Virus record (IMG/VR): IMGVR_UViG_3300048507_000291
Span: 1 to 20,960 of that record
Reading direction: 5' to 3' (one strand)
Length of the DNA: 20,960 nucleotides
From: a virus
This document shows, piece by piece, positions 14,381 to 20,725 of the stretch; position 1 is the first letter of the stretch, and every line of letters starts with the position of its first letter. The translations under genes and the position numbers were made by a program. A model generated the notes under the pieces. That model had not been told where the DNA came from. It saw only the letters and a list, made by a program, of their open reading frames with translations, and searched no databases.

Positions 14381-14760
14381 AAGCTGATACACTAACATTA
14401 GCACAACAAGACAACAGAGCTCCGTGGACAGATGTCGAATTGGAGACACGAGATTTCATAGTATATAAAGATGCTTATCCGGTTACAGAAGGACATACTC
14501 TTATCGTACCTAGAGAAGCAACACAAGAGAATATCCTCAAGTGTTTTAATTATGCAGTTACTATGGGTTACGACAATGTGCAAAGTAATAGAAACAATAT
14601 TACTGGATACAATGTCGGGTTGAATGTAGGCGAGAGTGCAGGGCAAACTTGCATGTACCCCCACGTGCATTTGATTTTTAGAAGAGATGGTGACACTAAA
14701 GACCCACGTGGTGGCGTTAGACATGTTATTCCAGAAAAAGGTAATTACCAGTTAAGTTAA
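14377..14760 (+). CDS. HIT-family nucleotide hydrolase or transferase
   Basis: Encodes 127 residues of the histidine-triad fold. EGHTLIVPR (38-46) is the first conserved block and GESAGQTCMYPHVHLIFRR (about 86-104) the triad itself. The canonical HxHxHxx reads YPHVHLI here, so the first His is Tyr while the nucleophile and the third His are kept. The family hydrolyses or transfers nucleotidyl groups from substrates such as AMP-lysine, Ap4A or GDP-sugars. It overlaps the phosphoribosyltransferase gene (ATGA). The substrate is unknown. Confidence 0.82.
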   Translation: MKADTLTLAQQDNRAPWTDVELETRDFIVYKDAYPVTEGHTLIVPREATQENILKCFNYAVTMGYDNVQSNRNNITGYNVGLNVGESAGQTCMYPHVHLIFRRDGDTKDPRGGVRHVIPEKGNYQLS

Positions 14761-14779
14761 CCAAATATTGGAGAAAGGT

Positions 14780-14989
14780 ATGGATAATTTGAAGCAACAA
14801 ATGGTGAATGCAGCTATCAAACACGCCGAGGCGGAGTTAGAGTTGCATAAGACTAACATCGAAGTTTACATGCAAAAGGTTGTAGGCATTGGTGAACATT
14901 CTGATATCATTGAAACGATACAGAAAGAGCTTGATCAAATGGCGGCCGCACAAGACCGTATTGATATGCTAGAAAAGTATTTTGTATAA
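14780..14989 (+). CDS. 69-residue helical protein, unknown
   Basis: ATG 14780 is preceded by GGAGAAAGG at 14770-14778, so it is preferred to the in-frame TTG at 14768. The product begins MDNLKQQMVNAAIKHAEAEL and later reads IIETIQKELDQMAAAQ then DRIDMLEKYFV. It is almost wholly alpha-helical with heptad-like spacing and could be a short coiled coil. There is no catalytic motif. It ends just before the FolE promoter. Confidence 0.7.
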   Translation: MDNLKQQMVNAAIKHAEAELELHKTNIEVYMQKVVGIGEHSDIIETIQKELDQMAAAQDRIDMLEKYFV

Positions 14990-14994
14990 AATAC

Positions 14995-15023
14995 TTGACA
15001 AAAACCTAAATACAATGTATAAT
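14995..15023 (+). promoter_or_regulatory. sigma70-type promoter for folE-queE
   Basis: Exact TTGACA (14995-15000) and TATAAT (15018-15023), 17 bp apart. A CTAAATA sequence falls in the spacer (15006-15012). Transcription would begin at about 15030, giving a leader of some 60 bases that holds a hairpin before the GGAG ribosome site (15078-15081). Confidence 0.9.
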
Positions 15024-15050
15024 AATATTATTGTGCATTGTATTTTATTA

Positions 15051-15073
15051 TTAATGGCAATCCACTGCCTTAA
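15051..15073 (+). promoter_or_regulatory. Leader hairpin upstream of folE
   Basis: TTAA-T-GGCA (15051-15059) pairs with TGCC-TTAA (15066-15073) across the loop ATCCAC with one bulged T. It lies five bases before the ribosome site. It does not match any riboswitch I recognise (no preQ1-I pattern of C-rich stem plus A-rich tail), so it may only protect or space the leader. Confidence 0.4.
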
Positions 15074-15090
15074 CATCGGAGATATAAAAC

Positions 15091-15780
15091 GTGAGCAAAG
15101 TAGAAGAAATTAAAACAAAGCTAGAAGAAGCTGGTATTAGATACTGGGCTAATGATAACATTAGTGAAGTACTTGAAGAAGGCGACAAGCAACAACTAAT
15201 TGAAGAAGCAGTTCCTGCTTTCGAAAATGTATTACAAACACTGTTAATTGATACAAAAACAGATCCTAACAGTCAAGACACCGCAAGGCGTATGGCTAAG
15301 ATGTACATTAATGAAATTATGTCTGGTCGTTATGATACAATGCCTAACCCAAGTGCATTTCCTAACTACATTGAAGGTGGTTATGAAGGTATGTTGGTTG
15401 TGCGTAGTGAACTTACAAGTTTATGTTCGCATCATCACCAAACAGTAAAAGGTGTGGCATACATTGGTATTATTGCAGGTCCTAAACTATTAGGTCTTAG
15501 CAAGTACACACGTATTGCACAATGGTGTGCTATGCGAGGAACACTACAAGAAGAGCTTAATGTTATGATTGCAAATGCAATACAAGAGCAAACTGGTAGT
15601 GAACACGTTGGCGTATACGTACAAGCGACACATGGTTGTTGTGAGAACAGAGGTATTAGAGCAAAAAGTAGTCTAACACAAACAACTGTATTGCGTGGTG
15701 CATTTAAAGACGATCCTGCAACTAAAAAAGAGTTTATCGATAATGTTAAACTTCAGCAGGAGTTCGCGTGTGGGAAATAA
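15091..15780 (+). CDS. folE: GTP cyclohydrolase I
   Basis: Encodes 229 residues from GTG 15091. The zinc site is complete: Cys112 and His115 in SLCSHHHQTVKG and Cys183 in ATHGCCENRG, with His181 beside it. GLSKYTRIAQWCAMR (about 135-149) and QEEL are the usual substrate-binding helix. The enzyme opens GTP to 7,8-dihydroneopterin triphosphate, the first step of both folate and 7-deazaguanine synthesis. No other folate gene is present, while queE follows directly, so the product most likely feeds the deazaguanine path. It has its own strong promoter. Stop overlaps the queE start region by 11 bases. Confidence 0.95.
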   Translation: MSKVEEIKTKLEEAGIRYWANDNISEVLEEGDKQQLIEEAVPAFENVLQTLLIDTKTDPNSQDTARRMAKMYINEIMSGRYDTMPNPSAFPNYIEGGYEGMLVVRSELTSLCSHHHQTVKGVAYIGIIAGPKLLGLSKYTRIAQWCAMRGTLQEELNVMIANAIQEQTGSEHVGVYVQATHGCCENRGIRAKSSLTQTTVLRGAFKDDPATKKEFIDNVKLQQEFACGK

Positions 15781-16669
15781 GCTTAGATACTCAGAAGCTT
15801 TTTACTCTGTACAAGGTGAAGGTAGATTTGTAGGAGTCCCTAGTGTATTCCTACGTACCTTCGGTTGTAACTTTCGTTGTATGAATTTTGGTACAGATGA
15901 AACAAGAGATCGTTGGGAACAACACAAAGCAGGTAAAAAGCATAATGCAGAGGTTGCAGAATTAATTGCAAAAGATGTACATAAAACAACTGTAGACTTT
16001 AACGATTTGCCTATTATACACACAGGCTGTGATACTTATGCAAGTATCTATCCTGAGTTTAAGCATTTTAATAAGCAAAAAGAAGTAGATGAAGTAGTAG
16101 AACATCTTCTTTCACTTACTCCTGAAGGTAAGTGGACAATGGATAATGGACAAGATATACATTTAATTATGACAGGCGGTGAACCGTTGTTAGCGTGGCA
16201 ACGGCTTTACATTGAGCTATTCGAACATCCACGCATGCAGGATTTAAAAAATGTTACATTTGAAACAAATACTACGCAACGTCTCAAAGATGATTTCTGC
16301 GACTATCTCAGCAATCAAGACAGATTTGAAGTTACTTGGTCTTGTTCCCCAAAACTATCAGTTAGCGGAGAACCTTGGGATACTGCTATTAAGCCTGATG
16401 TTGCTAGTGAGTATAGCAATGTGGATGGTAGCAATATCTATCTTAAGTTTGTGGTTGCTACTAAAGATGACTTTGATGAAGTTACTAGAGCTGTCGAAGA
16501 GTATCGTAGCGCCGGGGTCGACTGTCCAGTATATCTTATGCCGCTGGGCGGACGTTCGGAAGAGTACAACCTTAATGTTCAAGAAGTTGCGGAGGCGTGT
16601 ATGGAAAGAGGATGGCGTTTCACCCCAAGACTCCACATATCCTTATTCGGAAATGCATGGGGTACATGA
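15770..16669 (+). CDS. queE: 7-carboxy-7-deazaguanine synthase (radical SAM)
   Basis: Encodes 299 residues from GTG 15770, with AGGAG at 15758-15762. SEAFYSVQGEGRFVGVPSVF is the QueE opening with the QGEG substrate loop. The cluster motif reads TFGCNFRCMNFG: CxxxC is present but the third Cys of CxxxCxxC is Phe. A Cys in IHTGCDTYAS about 65 residues later may supply it. MTGGEPLLAWQ is the SAM-binding GGE motif. Residues after 240 end the small barrel (LHISLFGNAWGT). The enzyme converts 6-carboxytetrahydropterin to 7-carboxy-7-deazaguanine. The family is clear; the cluster arrangement is a variant. Confidence 0.88.
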   Translation: MGNKLRYSEAFYSVQGEGRFVGVPSVFLRTFGCNFRCMNFGTDETRDRWEQHKAGKKHNAEVAELIAKDVHKTTVDFNDLPIIHTGCDTYASIYPEFKHFNKQKEVDEVVEHLLSLTPEGKWTMDNGQDIHLIMTGGEPLLAWQRLYIELFEHPRMQDLKNVTFETNTTQRLKDDFCDYLSNQDRFEVTWSCSPKLSVSGEPWDTAIKPDVASEYSNVDGSNIYLKFVVATKDDFDEVTRAVEEYRSAGVDCPVYLMPLGGRSEEYNLNVQEVAEACMERGWRFTPRLHISLFGNAWGT

Positions 16670-16757
16670 TAAAGTCGAACGCGAAAGACAAGAAAAACTA
16701 TCAAAAGCTATGAAAGCACCGATAGATATAGAAAGGCTAAGACAGAAAGGTTTTTAG
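16653..16757 (+). CDS. 34-residue basic peptide, tentative
   Basis: ATG 16653 opens a 34-codon frame in another phase within the end of queE and runs past its stop to TAG 16757. The product, MHGVHDKVERERQEKLSKAM plus a KAPIDIERLRQKGF tail, is strongly basic and helical. A weak CGGAA precedes the start. It fills the gap between queE and the next gene, where no other frame is open, which is the main support. Could be chance. Confidence 0.45.
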   Translation: MHGVHDKVERERQEKLSKAMKAPIDIERLRQKGF

Positions 16758-16765
16758 GAGAGGAT

Positions 16766-17176
16766 ATGAAAAAAGATAAAAGTTGGTTTGCAAACTTTGT
16801 AAACAATACATTAGGTAAAAAGAAAGTCGAACCTGAAGTACAAGTGCAATCTACTTCAGAAGAAGAACGTAGGGCAGTGCTTGAACGTGAAAAAGAAGAA
16901 GCTACTAAAGCAGGTAAGGCTTGGGTAGCAGTTCTTGATACACAACTTAATCCAGAAAATATTAAAAATGGATTCTTTGAATTAGATTGGAACAATCAAT
17001 TTATTGAAGAACTACTAGATGCAGGGTATCAAGGCGAAACAAATGAAGCTATAGTAGATGCTTGGTTTAAGAGTATTGTAGTACAAATGTTAGAGGAAGA
17101 AGGACAGTCTACAGATAGAGATATGGGACATATTAAAATAGTTTCAACAGGAGATGGAAAGTCTGAGGTTAGCTAA
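16766..17176 (+). CDS. Conserved-looking acidic phage protein, unknown
   Basis: Encodes 136 residues with a basic N terminus (MKKDKSWFANFVNNTLGKKK), a charged helix (SEEERRAVLEREKEEATKAG) and a compact domain, AWVAVLDTQLNPENIKNGFF then ELDWNNQFIEELLDAGYQG. The 'NGFFELDWNxxFI' and 'VDAWFKSI' segments are of a type I associate with marine T4-like phages. No function is known. GGAGAGG at 16757-16763 precedes ATG 16766. It overlaps the oxygenase gene by one base. Confidence 0.7.
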   Translation: MKKDKSWFANFVNNTLGKKKVEPEVQVQSTSEEERRAVLEREKEEATKAGKAWVAVLDTQLNPENIKNGFFELDWNNQFIEELLDAGYQGETNEAIVDAWFKSIVVQMLEEEGQSTDRDMGHIKIVSTGDGKSEVS

Positions 17177-17865
17177 TGGAAATACTTAGACTTAAAAGTG
17201 AGCATCCAATATCTCCTTATGCTCCAGTTTGGAACGCTCCTCTTGGATTTGCACAATGGGATGAAAGCGACAAAGTAGACACTATTCGAGAATTCCTTTT
17301 AGCTAAAGAAAAAAAGATTATTAATGACTTACCTTATCGTAATGATGGTAGAACAGGATTAGACGCTAACAATGTTACTACTAGGCATGGTCGATTTAAT
17401 ACATTTGAATTTAAAGATGAATGTCCTGAAATAGGAGATTTACTAAAATGGCTTAAATTTCAATACTTTAACTATATTATGCAAGATGGAACTAGACCAT
17501 ATAATCTACGTATTGGTAGTTGGTTTAATGTAGTACGCAAAGGAGATCGTATTACAAAACATAGGCACAGTGCTATGTTTAGTGCATATTTAAGTGGTAA
17601 TATGCATTTGGATGACTATGAGACATGTACATACTACGAGCATATGGAGCAAGGTCAAGAGGTATCAAACTTCAAAGGTGGAATGACTCTATTTCCAAGT
17701 TACGTCGAACATGCTGTTCCAGAGTATACTGGAACAACTCCAAGGGTAAGTATAGCATTTGATTTATATCTCGATATGCCTCCATATTATAGTGTTGGCG
17801 AAAATATAATATCAGAAGAATTTTTCAATATAGAAGATGATTTACAGTCTAACGAAAGTGGTTGA
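17176..17865 (+). CDS. 2-oxoglutarate/Fe(II)-dependent oxygenase-like protein
   Basis: Encodes 229 residues. The C-terminal half follows a double-stranded beta-helix dioxygenase: ITKHRHSAMFSAYLSG (126-141) supplies the first His, GGMTLFPSYVEHAVPEYTG (168-186) the second His (179), and TPRVSIAFDL (188-197) the Arg (190) that binds 2-oxoglutarate in 'RxSxAFN'-type phage enzymes. The acidic metal ligand is less clear. Enzymes of this group hydroxylate proteins, small molecules or nucleic-acid bases; the substrate here is unknown. Marine phages carry many. The end of the gene holds the -35 box of the next promoter nearby (17862). Confidence 0.75.
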   Translation: MEILRLKSEHPISPYAPVWNAPLGFAQWDESDKVDTIREFLLAKEKKIINDLPYRNDGRTGLDANNVTTRHGRFNTFEFKDECPEIGDLLKWLKFQYFNYIMQDGTRPYNLRIGSWFNVVRKGDRITKHRHSAMFSAYLSGNMHLDDYETCTYYEHMEQGQEVSNFKGGMTLFPSYVEHAVPEYTGTTPRVSIAFDLYLDMPPYYSVGENIISEEFFNIEDDLQSNESG

Positions 17866-17890
17866 CGCAAGCCAGATCTGGTGCTATAAT
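17862..17890 (+). promoter_or_regulatory. sigma70-type promoter for the exonuclease gene
   Basis: TTGACG (17862-17867) and TATAAT (17885-17890) with exactly 17 bp between. The predicted start near 17897 gives a 20-base leader with AAGGA at 17908-17912 before ATG 17920. The -35 overlaps the stop of the oxygenase gene. Confidence 0.88.
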
Positions 17891-17919
17891 AGTATTATAA
17901 ATTATTTAAGGATTGACTT

Positions 17920-18906
17920 ATGAGTACATATGTACTAGTAGACACTGCAAATACATTCTTTCGTGCTAGACATGTAGTTCGTGGTGACCTTGACACTAAG
18001 GTAGGCATGGCACTACATATTACACTTAACAGCATTAAGAAGGCTTGGCAAGACTTTGATGCTGATCATGTTGTGTTTTGCTTAGAAGGTCGTAGTTGGC
18101 GTAAGGACTTTTACGAACCTTACAAACGTAATAGGCAAGTAGCACGTGATGCACTTACAGTAAAAGAAGCAGAAGAAGATACATTGTTTTGGGAGATCTT
18201 TGATGAGTTTAAGGACTTTGTTACAGACAAAACTAATTGTACTGTTATGCAACATCCGCAACTAGAAGCAGATGATCTTATTGCAGGCTGGGTACAAGCA
18301 CATCCTAAAGACACACATGTAATCATTAGTACAGACGGTGACTTTGCACAACTAATTGCTCCTAACTGTAAACAATACAATGGTGTTAGTAATACAACTA
18401 TCACTCATGAAGGCTATTTTACAGACAAAGGTGAACATGTTATTGATAAGAAAACTAAAGAGCCGAAGCCTGCACCTGTGCCTGCATTTATGTTATTTGA
18501 GAAATGTATGCGTGGTGACACTAGCGACAACGTGTTTAGTGCATATCCAGGTGTACGTAAGAAAGGTACTAAAAATAAAGTTGGACTACTAGAAGCATTT
18601 GCAGACAAAGACACAAAGGGCTACAACTGGAATAACATGATGCTACAACGTTGGACTGATCATGATGGTGTAGAGCATCGTGTGCTAGAAGATTATCAAC
18701 GTAATGTTATATTGTGCGATCTCACTGCACAGCCTGATAACATTAGAACTATTATTAACGATACTATAGAAGAAGCAATGACCCCTAAAGAAGTACAACA
18801 AGTAGGTATGCGTCTTATGAAGTTCTGTGCTAAGTGGGATATGCAACGTATTGCAGATCAAGCACAGCTATATGCAACCCCTTTACAAGCGAGGTACCCT
18901 GTATGA
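17920..18906 (+). CDS. rnh: 5'-3' exonuclease, T4 RNase H type (FEN family)
   Basis: Encodes 328 residues; T4 RNase H has 305. LVDTANTFFRARH (6-18) carries the first metal Asp, LEGRSWRKDFYEPYKRNR is the substrate helix with basic residues, EADDLIAGW (about 116-124) and STDGDFAQL (about 137-145) are acidic metal motifs, and MRGDTSDNVFSAYPGVRKKG (about 194-213) is the H3TH region with the GDxSDN motif. The enzyme removes RNA primers and short flaps from lagging-strand fragments with gp32/gp45. It has its own early promoter and overlaps the next gene by four bases. Confidence 0.88.
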   Translation: MSTYVLVDTANTFFRARHVVRGDLDTKVGMALHITLNSIKKAWQDFDADHVVFCLEGRSWRKDFYEPYKRNRQVARDALTVKEAEEDTLFWEIFDEFKDFVTDKTNCTVMQHPQLEADDLIAGWVQAHPKDTHVIISTDGDFAQLIAPNCKQYNGVSNTTITHEGYFTDKGEHVIDKKTKEPKPAPVPAFMLFEKCMRGDTSDNVFSAYPGVRKKGTKNKVGLLEAFADKDTKGYNWNNMMLQRWTDHDGVEHRVLEDYQRNVILCDLTAQPDNIRTIINDTIEEAMTPKEVQQVGMRLMKFCAKWDMQRIADQAQLYATPLQARYPV

Positions 18907-19370
18907 CAATAAAAGCAAATACTGTTTTAAAAAATAAATTTTGGATAGTAGAAGATGATGGTAAAAAAGTTGGAACACTAAGTTATAATGACGAACGATA
19001 CCTATATTCGTGTAATAACGAAACTTGTTTCTTTGACAATACAAAGCAAATTAGTAAAAAATTAGGAACAATACACTGGGACGAGGATGTCCCAAAGACT
19101 ATAACAACATCAGAAAAAATTGTACACGGTTATCCAACTAGTGTTACACCACATAATACAATGTATGATGTACAACGCAAACTACCTTTGTTTACAAAGT
19201 CTTTAAAATCAAATAGTTTGTATTGTGCAGGATATTATATTATTAAGTTTGATAAAGGATGGGTTAAAAGTTTTTGTCCTAAATTAGTTACTGTGGAAAG
19301 ATATGGATATAAAGGACCGTTTAAAACAGATGTTGAAATGAGATCGGAGTTGTCAATTGCAAACCGTTGA
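18903..19370 (+). CDS. Phage protein of unknown function, 155 residues
   Basis: ATG 18903 overlaps the exonuclease stop (ATGA). The product opens MTIKANTVLKNKFWIVEDDG, a pair of strands that looks like a small beta domain (KFWIVEDDGKKVGTLSYND), continues with IVHGYPTSVTPHNTMYDVQ and ends with GWVKSFCPKLVTVERYGYKG. Mixed alpha/beta with no catalytic signature; three or more Cys are scattered. I have seen similar C-terminal wording in marine T4-like phages but cannot attach a role. Coupling to the RNase H gene suggests a replication-associated function, weakly. Confidence 0.7.
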   Translation: MTIKANTVLKNKFWIVEDDGKKVGTLSYNDERYLYSCNNETCFFDNTKQISKKLGTIHWDEDVPKTITTSEKIVHGYPTSVTPHNTMYDVQRKLPLFTKSLKSNSLYCAGYYIIKFDKGWVKSFCPKLVTVERYGYKGPFKTDVEMRSELSIANR

Positions 19371-19599
19371 GCCATTAAACACAATACCTTTACAACTTTT
19401 TATTCAACAGGTAAAGAGTGCTGAATCTAGTCAATCTAGAGAAATTAAAATAGATATTGCAACAGCCAAAAATTTAGCTTTTACATTAGGAATTGTAATG
19501 AGTAGATTAGAAGGCGACTTGGAAAAATTAGTATCACAAAGTAGCCAATCAGATGAAAAAATAGAAATAAATCTTGATGGCGGGTCTGGATGGAAGTAA
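19357..19599 (+). CDS. 80-residue helical phage protein, unknown
   Basis: Starts at TTG 19357 with GGAG at about 19346-19349, inside the end of the previous gene. The product opens MQTVEPLNTIPLQLFIQQVK and continues SAESSQSREIKIDIATAKNL, AFTLGIVMSRLEGDLEKLVS, ending EINLDGGSGWK. It appears to be a strand-helix-helix-strand arrangement with a long amphipathic helix. No motif is known. The gene after it begins inside its last codons (10-base overlap). Confidence 0.65.
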   Translation: MQTVEPLNTIPLQLFIQQVKSAESSQSREIKIDIATAKNLAFTLGIVMSRLEGDLEKLVSQSSQSDEKIEINLDGGSGWK

Positions 19600-20387
19600 G
19601 ATCAATACGTATCGGCGGAGCACAAATTCCAGTAAGAGCAGATATACAAAAAAATATTATCACCATAAAAACTGCAATTGATTGGGCTTCTGAAAATAAA
19701 GTTGATTACTTAGTTACTCCTGAAGGAAGTCTTAGTGGGTATGTGCCATATTATAACTTTGAGGATGTACAAGCCGCCCTTACAGAAATAGAAAAATATT
19801 CCGCAGAGAAAAAAGTAGGTCTTTGTTTAGGAACAATGTGGCAAGAAGATGAATATTTTGGAAGAGTTAGAAGGAACCAAATACGTTTTTATAATAATGG
19901 TGAATTAATTGGTGTAACTAATAAAAGTCATATTATCGAACACGATGCATCATTACCTAATGACTTAGAAAAGGATGGCATTCGAATTCATTGGTTGACT
20001 ACAGAAAAGTGTAATATACCAATAGTTGGATTAATATGTAATGATCTATGGGGACACAGTTGGTTAGGTGGAAAATGTATTATAAATGAAGCACAAAAAA
20101 CGGGCGGCGTAGGTCTCTTTATACATAGTACAAACGGCAATAGAGGTAACGATGAAGATGAATACTTCGAAAGGTGGCACGATGCACATTTTAGATTATT
20201 GTCTAGAGCTTCACAAATTCCTATCTTTACTGTAGATAATAGCATACATATGACTGGCGAAGAATATCATGGCAAAACTAGTAGTGAAAGTGGAGTAATA
20301 ATAAACGGAGAATGGGTAACAAATGTTCCTCGAACAGGTACACAATATTTTTACTATGACTTTGCTGGAGGATATATAGGTACTTAA
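19590..20387 (+). CDS. Carbon-nitrogen hydrolase, nitrilase superfamily
   Basis: Encodes 265 residues, full length for a single nitrilase domain. The catalytic triad is present: Glu45 in PEGSLSGY, Lys112 in TNKSHIIEHD, Cys150 in VGLICNDLWGH. RASQIPIFTVDNSIHM and the terminal strand complete the four-layer fold. The superfamily cleaves nitriles or amides, or releases ammonia for amidation in fused enzymes. The substrate here is unknown. Presence in a phage that appears to make a nitrile-bearing or carboxylated deazaguanine raises a link discussed as a finding. Last gene before the return to late-type expression. Confidence 0.85.
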   Translation: MEVRSIRIGGAQIPVRADIQKNIITIKTAIDWASENKVDYLVTPEGSLSGYVPYYNFEDVQAALTEIEKYSAEKKVGLCLGTMWQEDEYFGRVRRNQIRFYNNGELIGVTNKSHIIEHDASLPNDLEKDGIRIHWLTTEKCNIPIVGLICNDLWGHSWLGGKCIINEAQKTGGVGLFIHSTNGNRGNDEDEYFERWHDAHFRLLSRASQIPIFTVDNSIHMTGEEYHGKTSSESGVIINGEWVTNVPRTGTQYFYYDFAGGYIGT

Positions 20388-20398
20388 CTTCTAAAAGA

Positions 20399-20406
20399 GA
20401 TAAATA
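20399..20406 (+). promoter_or_regulatory. T4-type late promoter GATAAATA
   Basis: Third copy of the octamer, in the 47-base gap before ATG 20435. By T4 spacing the late transcript would start near 20412, inside the 5' arm of the hairpin at 20406-20436. AGAGGA (20422-20427) is the ribosome site. Confidence 0.65.
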
Positions 20407-20436
20407 TATGCGTAGTTAATAAGAGGATACGCATAT
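20406..20436 (+). promoter_or_regulatory. Start-codon hairpin overlapping a late promoter
   Basis: ATATGCGTA (20406-20414) is the exact reverse complement of TACGCATAT (20428-20436), a nine-bp stem with a 13-base loop (20415-20427) that holds the ribosome site. The stem includes two bases of the ATG at 20435. A transcript arriving from upstream would form the full stem; one started at the late promoter would lose most of the 5' arm. Confidence 0.7.
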
Positions 20437-20725
20437 GAGCAGACCAAAACCCACAGTGATATTGGAGCATATTAATAACGATAATTATAAGTCAGATCAA
20501 GTGTTAGAAGCTGAAGCTATTTGGGCAGTTTTTTATAAAGATAAACCTTTTAATTTAAAAAGTGCAAACATGCTGACTAACTACCCAGGTCCGAAATACA
20601 AGAAAGTTTCTTTTTCCAACCCAGGCCATGCACATAATCTAGCTAAAAAACTAAACGATATGTTTTCAAGTGAAGAGTTTGCTGTTTATAGATTAACAGA
20701 CGGCGAAGTAGTTATTGAAGAATGA
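20435..20725 (+). CDS. Late phage protein, unknown
   Basis: Encodes 96 residues opening MSRPKPTVILEHINNDNY, with a segment VLEAEAIWAVFYKDKPFNLK and a Pro/Gly/Lys turn, YPGPKYKKVSFSNPGHAHNL, then a helix and a final strand pair. The wording is like a conserved small protein of marine T4-like phages as I recall, but no role is known to me. Late promoter and hairpin upstream suggest timing with virion or late DNA functions. Ends in an ATGA overlap with the next gene. Confidence 0.75.
   Translation: MSRPKPTVILEHINNDNYKSDQVLEAEAIWAVFYKDKPFNLKSANMLTNYPGPKYKKVSFSNPGHAHNLAKKLNDMFSSEEFAVYRLTDGEVVIEE

Noticed and set aside
15051-15090. A preQ1/preQ0 riboswitch before folE
   Set aside because: The leader hairpin does not have the short C/G-rich stem and A-rich pseudoknot tail of known preQ1 riboswitches.
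15695-15769. Extension of queE to ATG 15695
   Set aside because: QueE proteins begin just before the SEAFYSVQGEG segment, the extra residues lie within folE, and GTG 15770 has AGGAG seven bases upstream.
16251-16652. Long frame antiphase to queE ending at 16757
   Set aside because: The part inside queE is a shadow; only the last 34 codons from ATG 16653 could be real.
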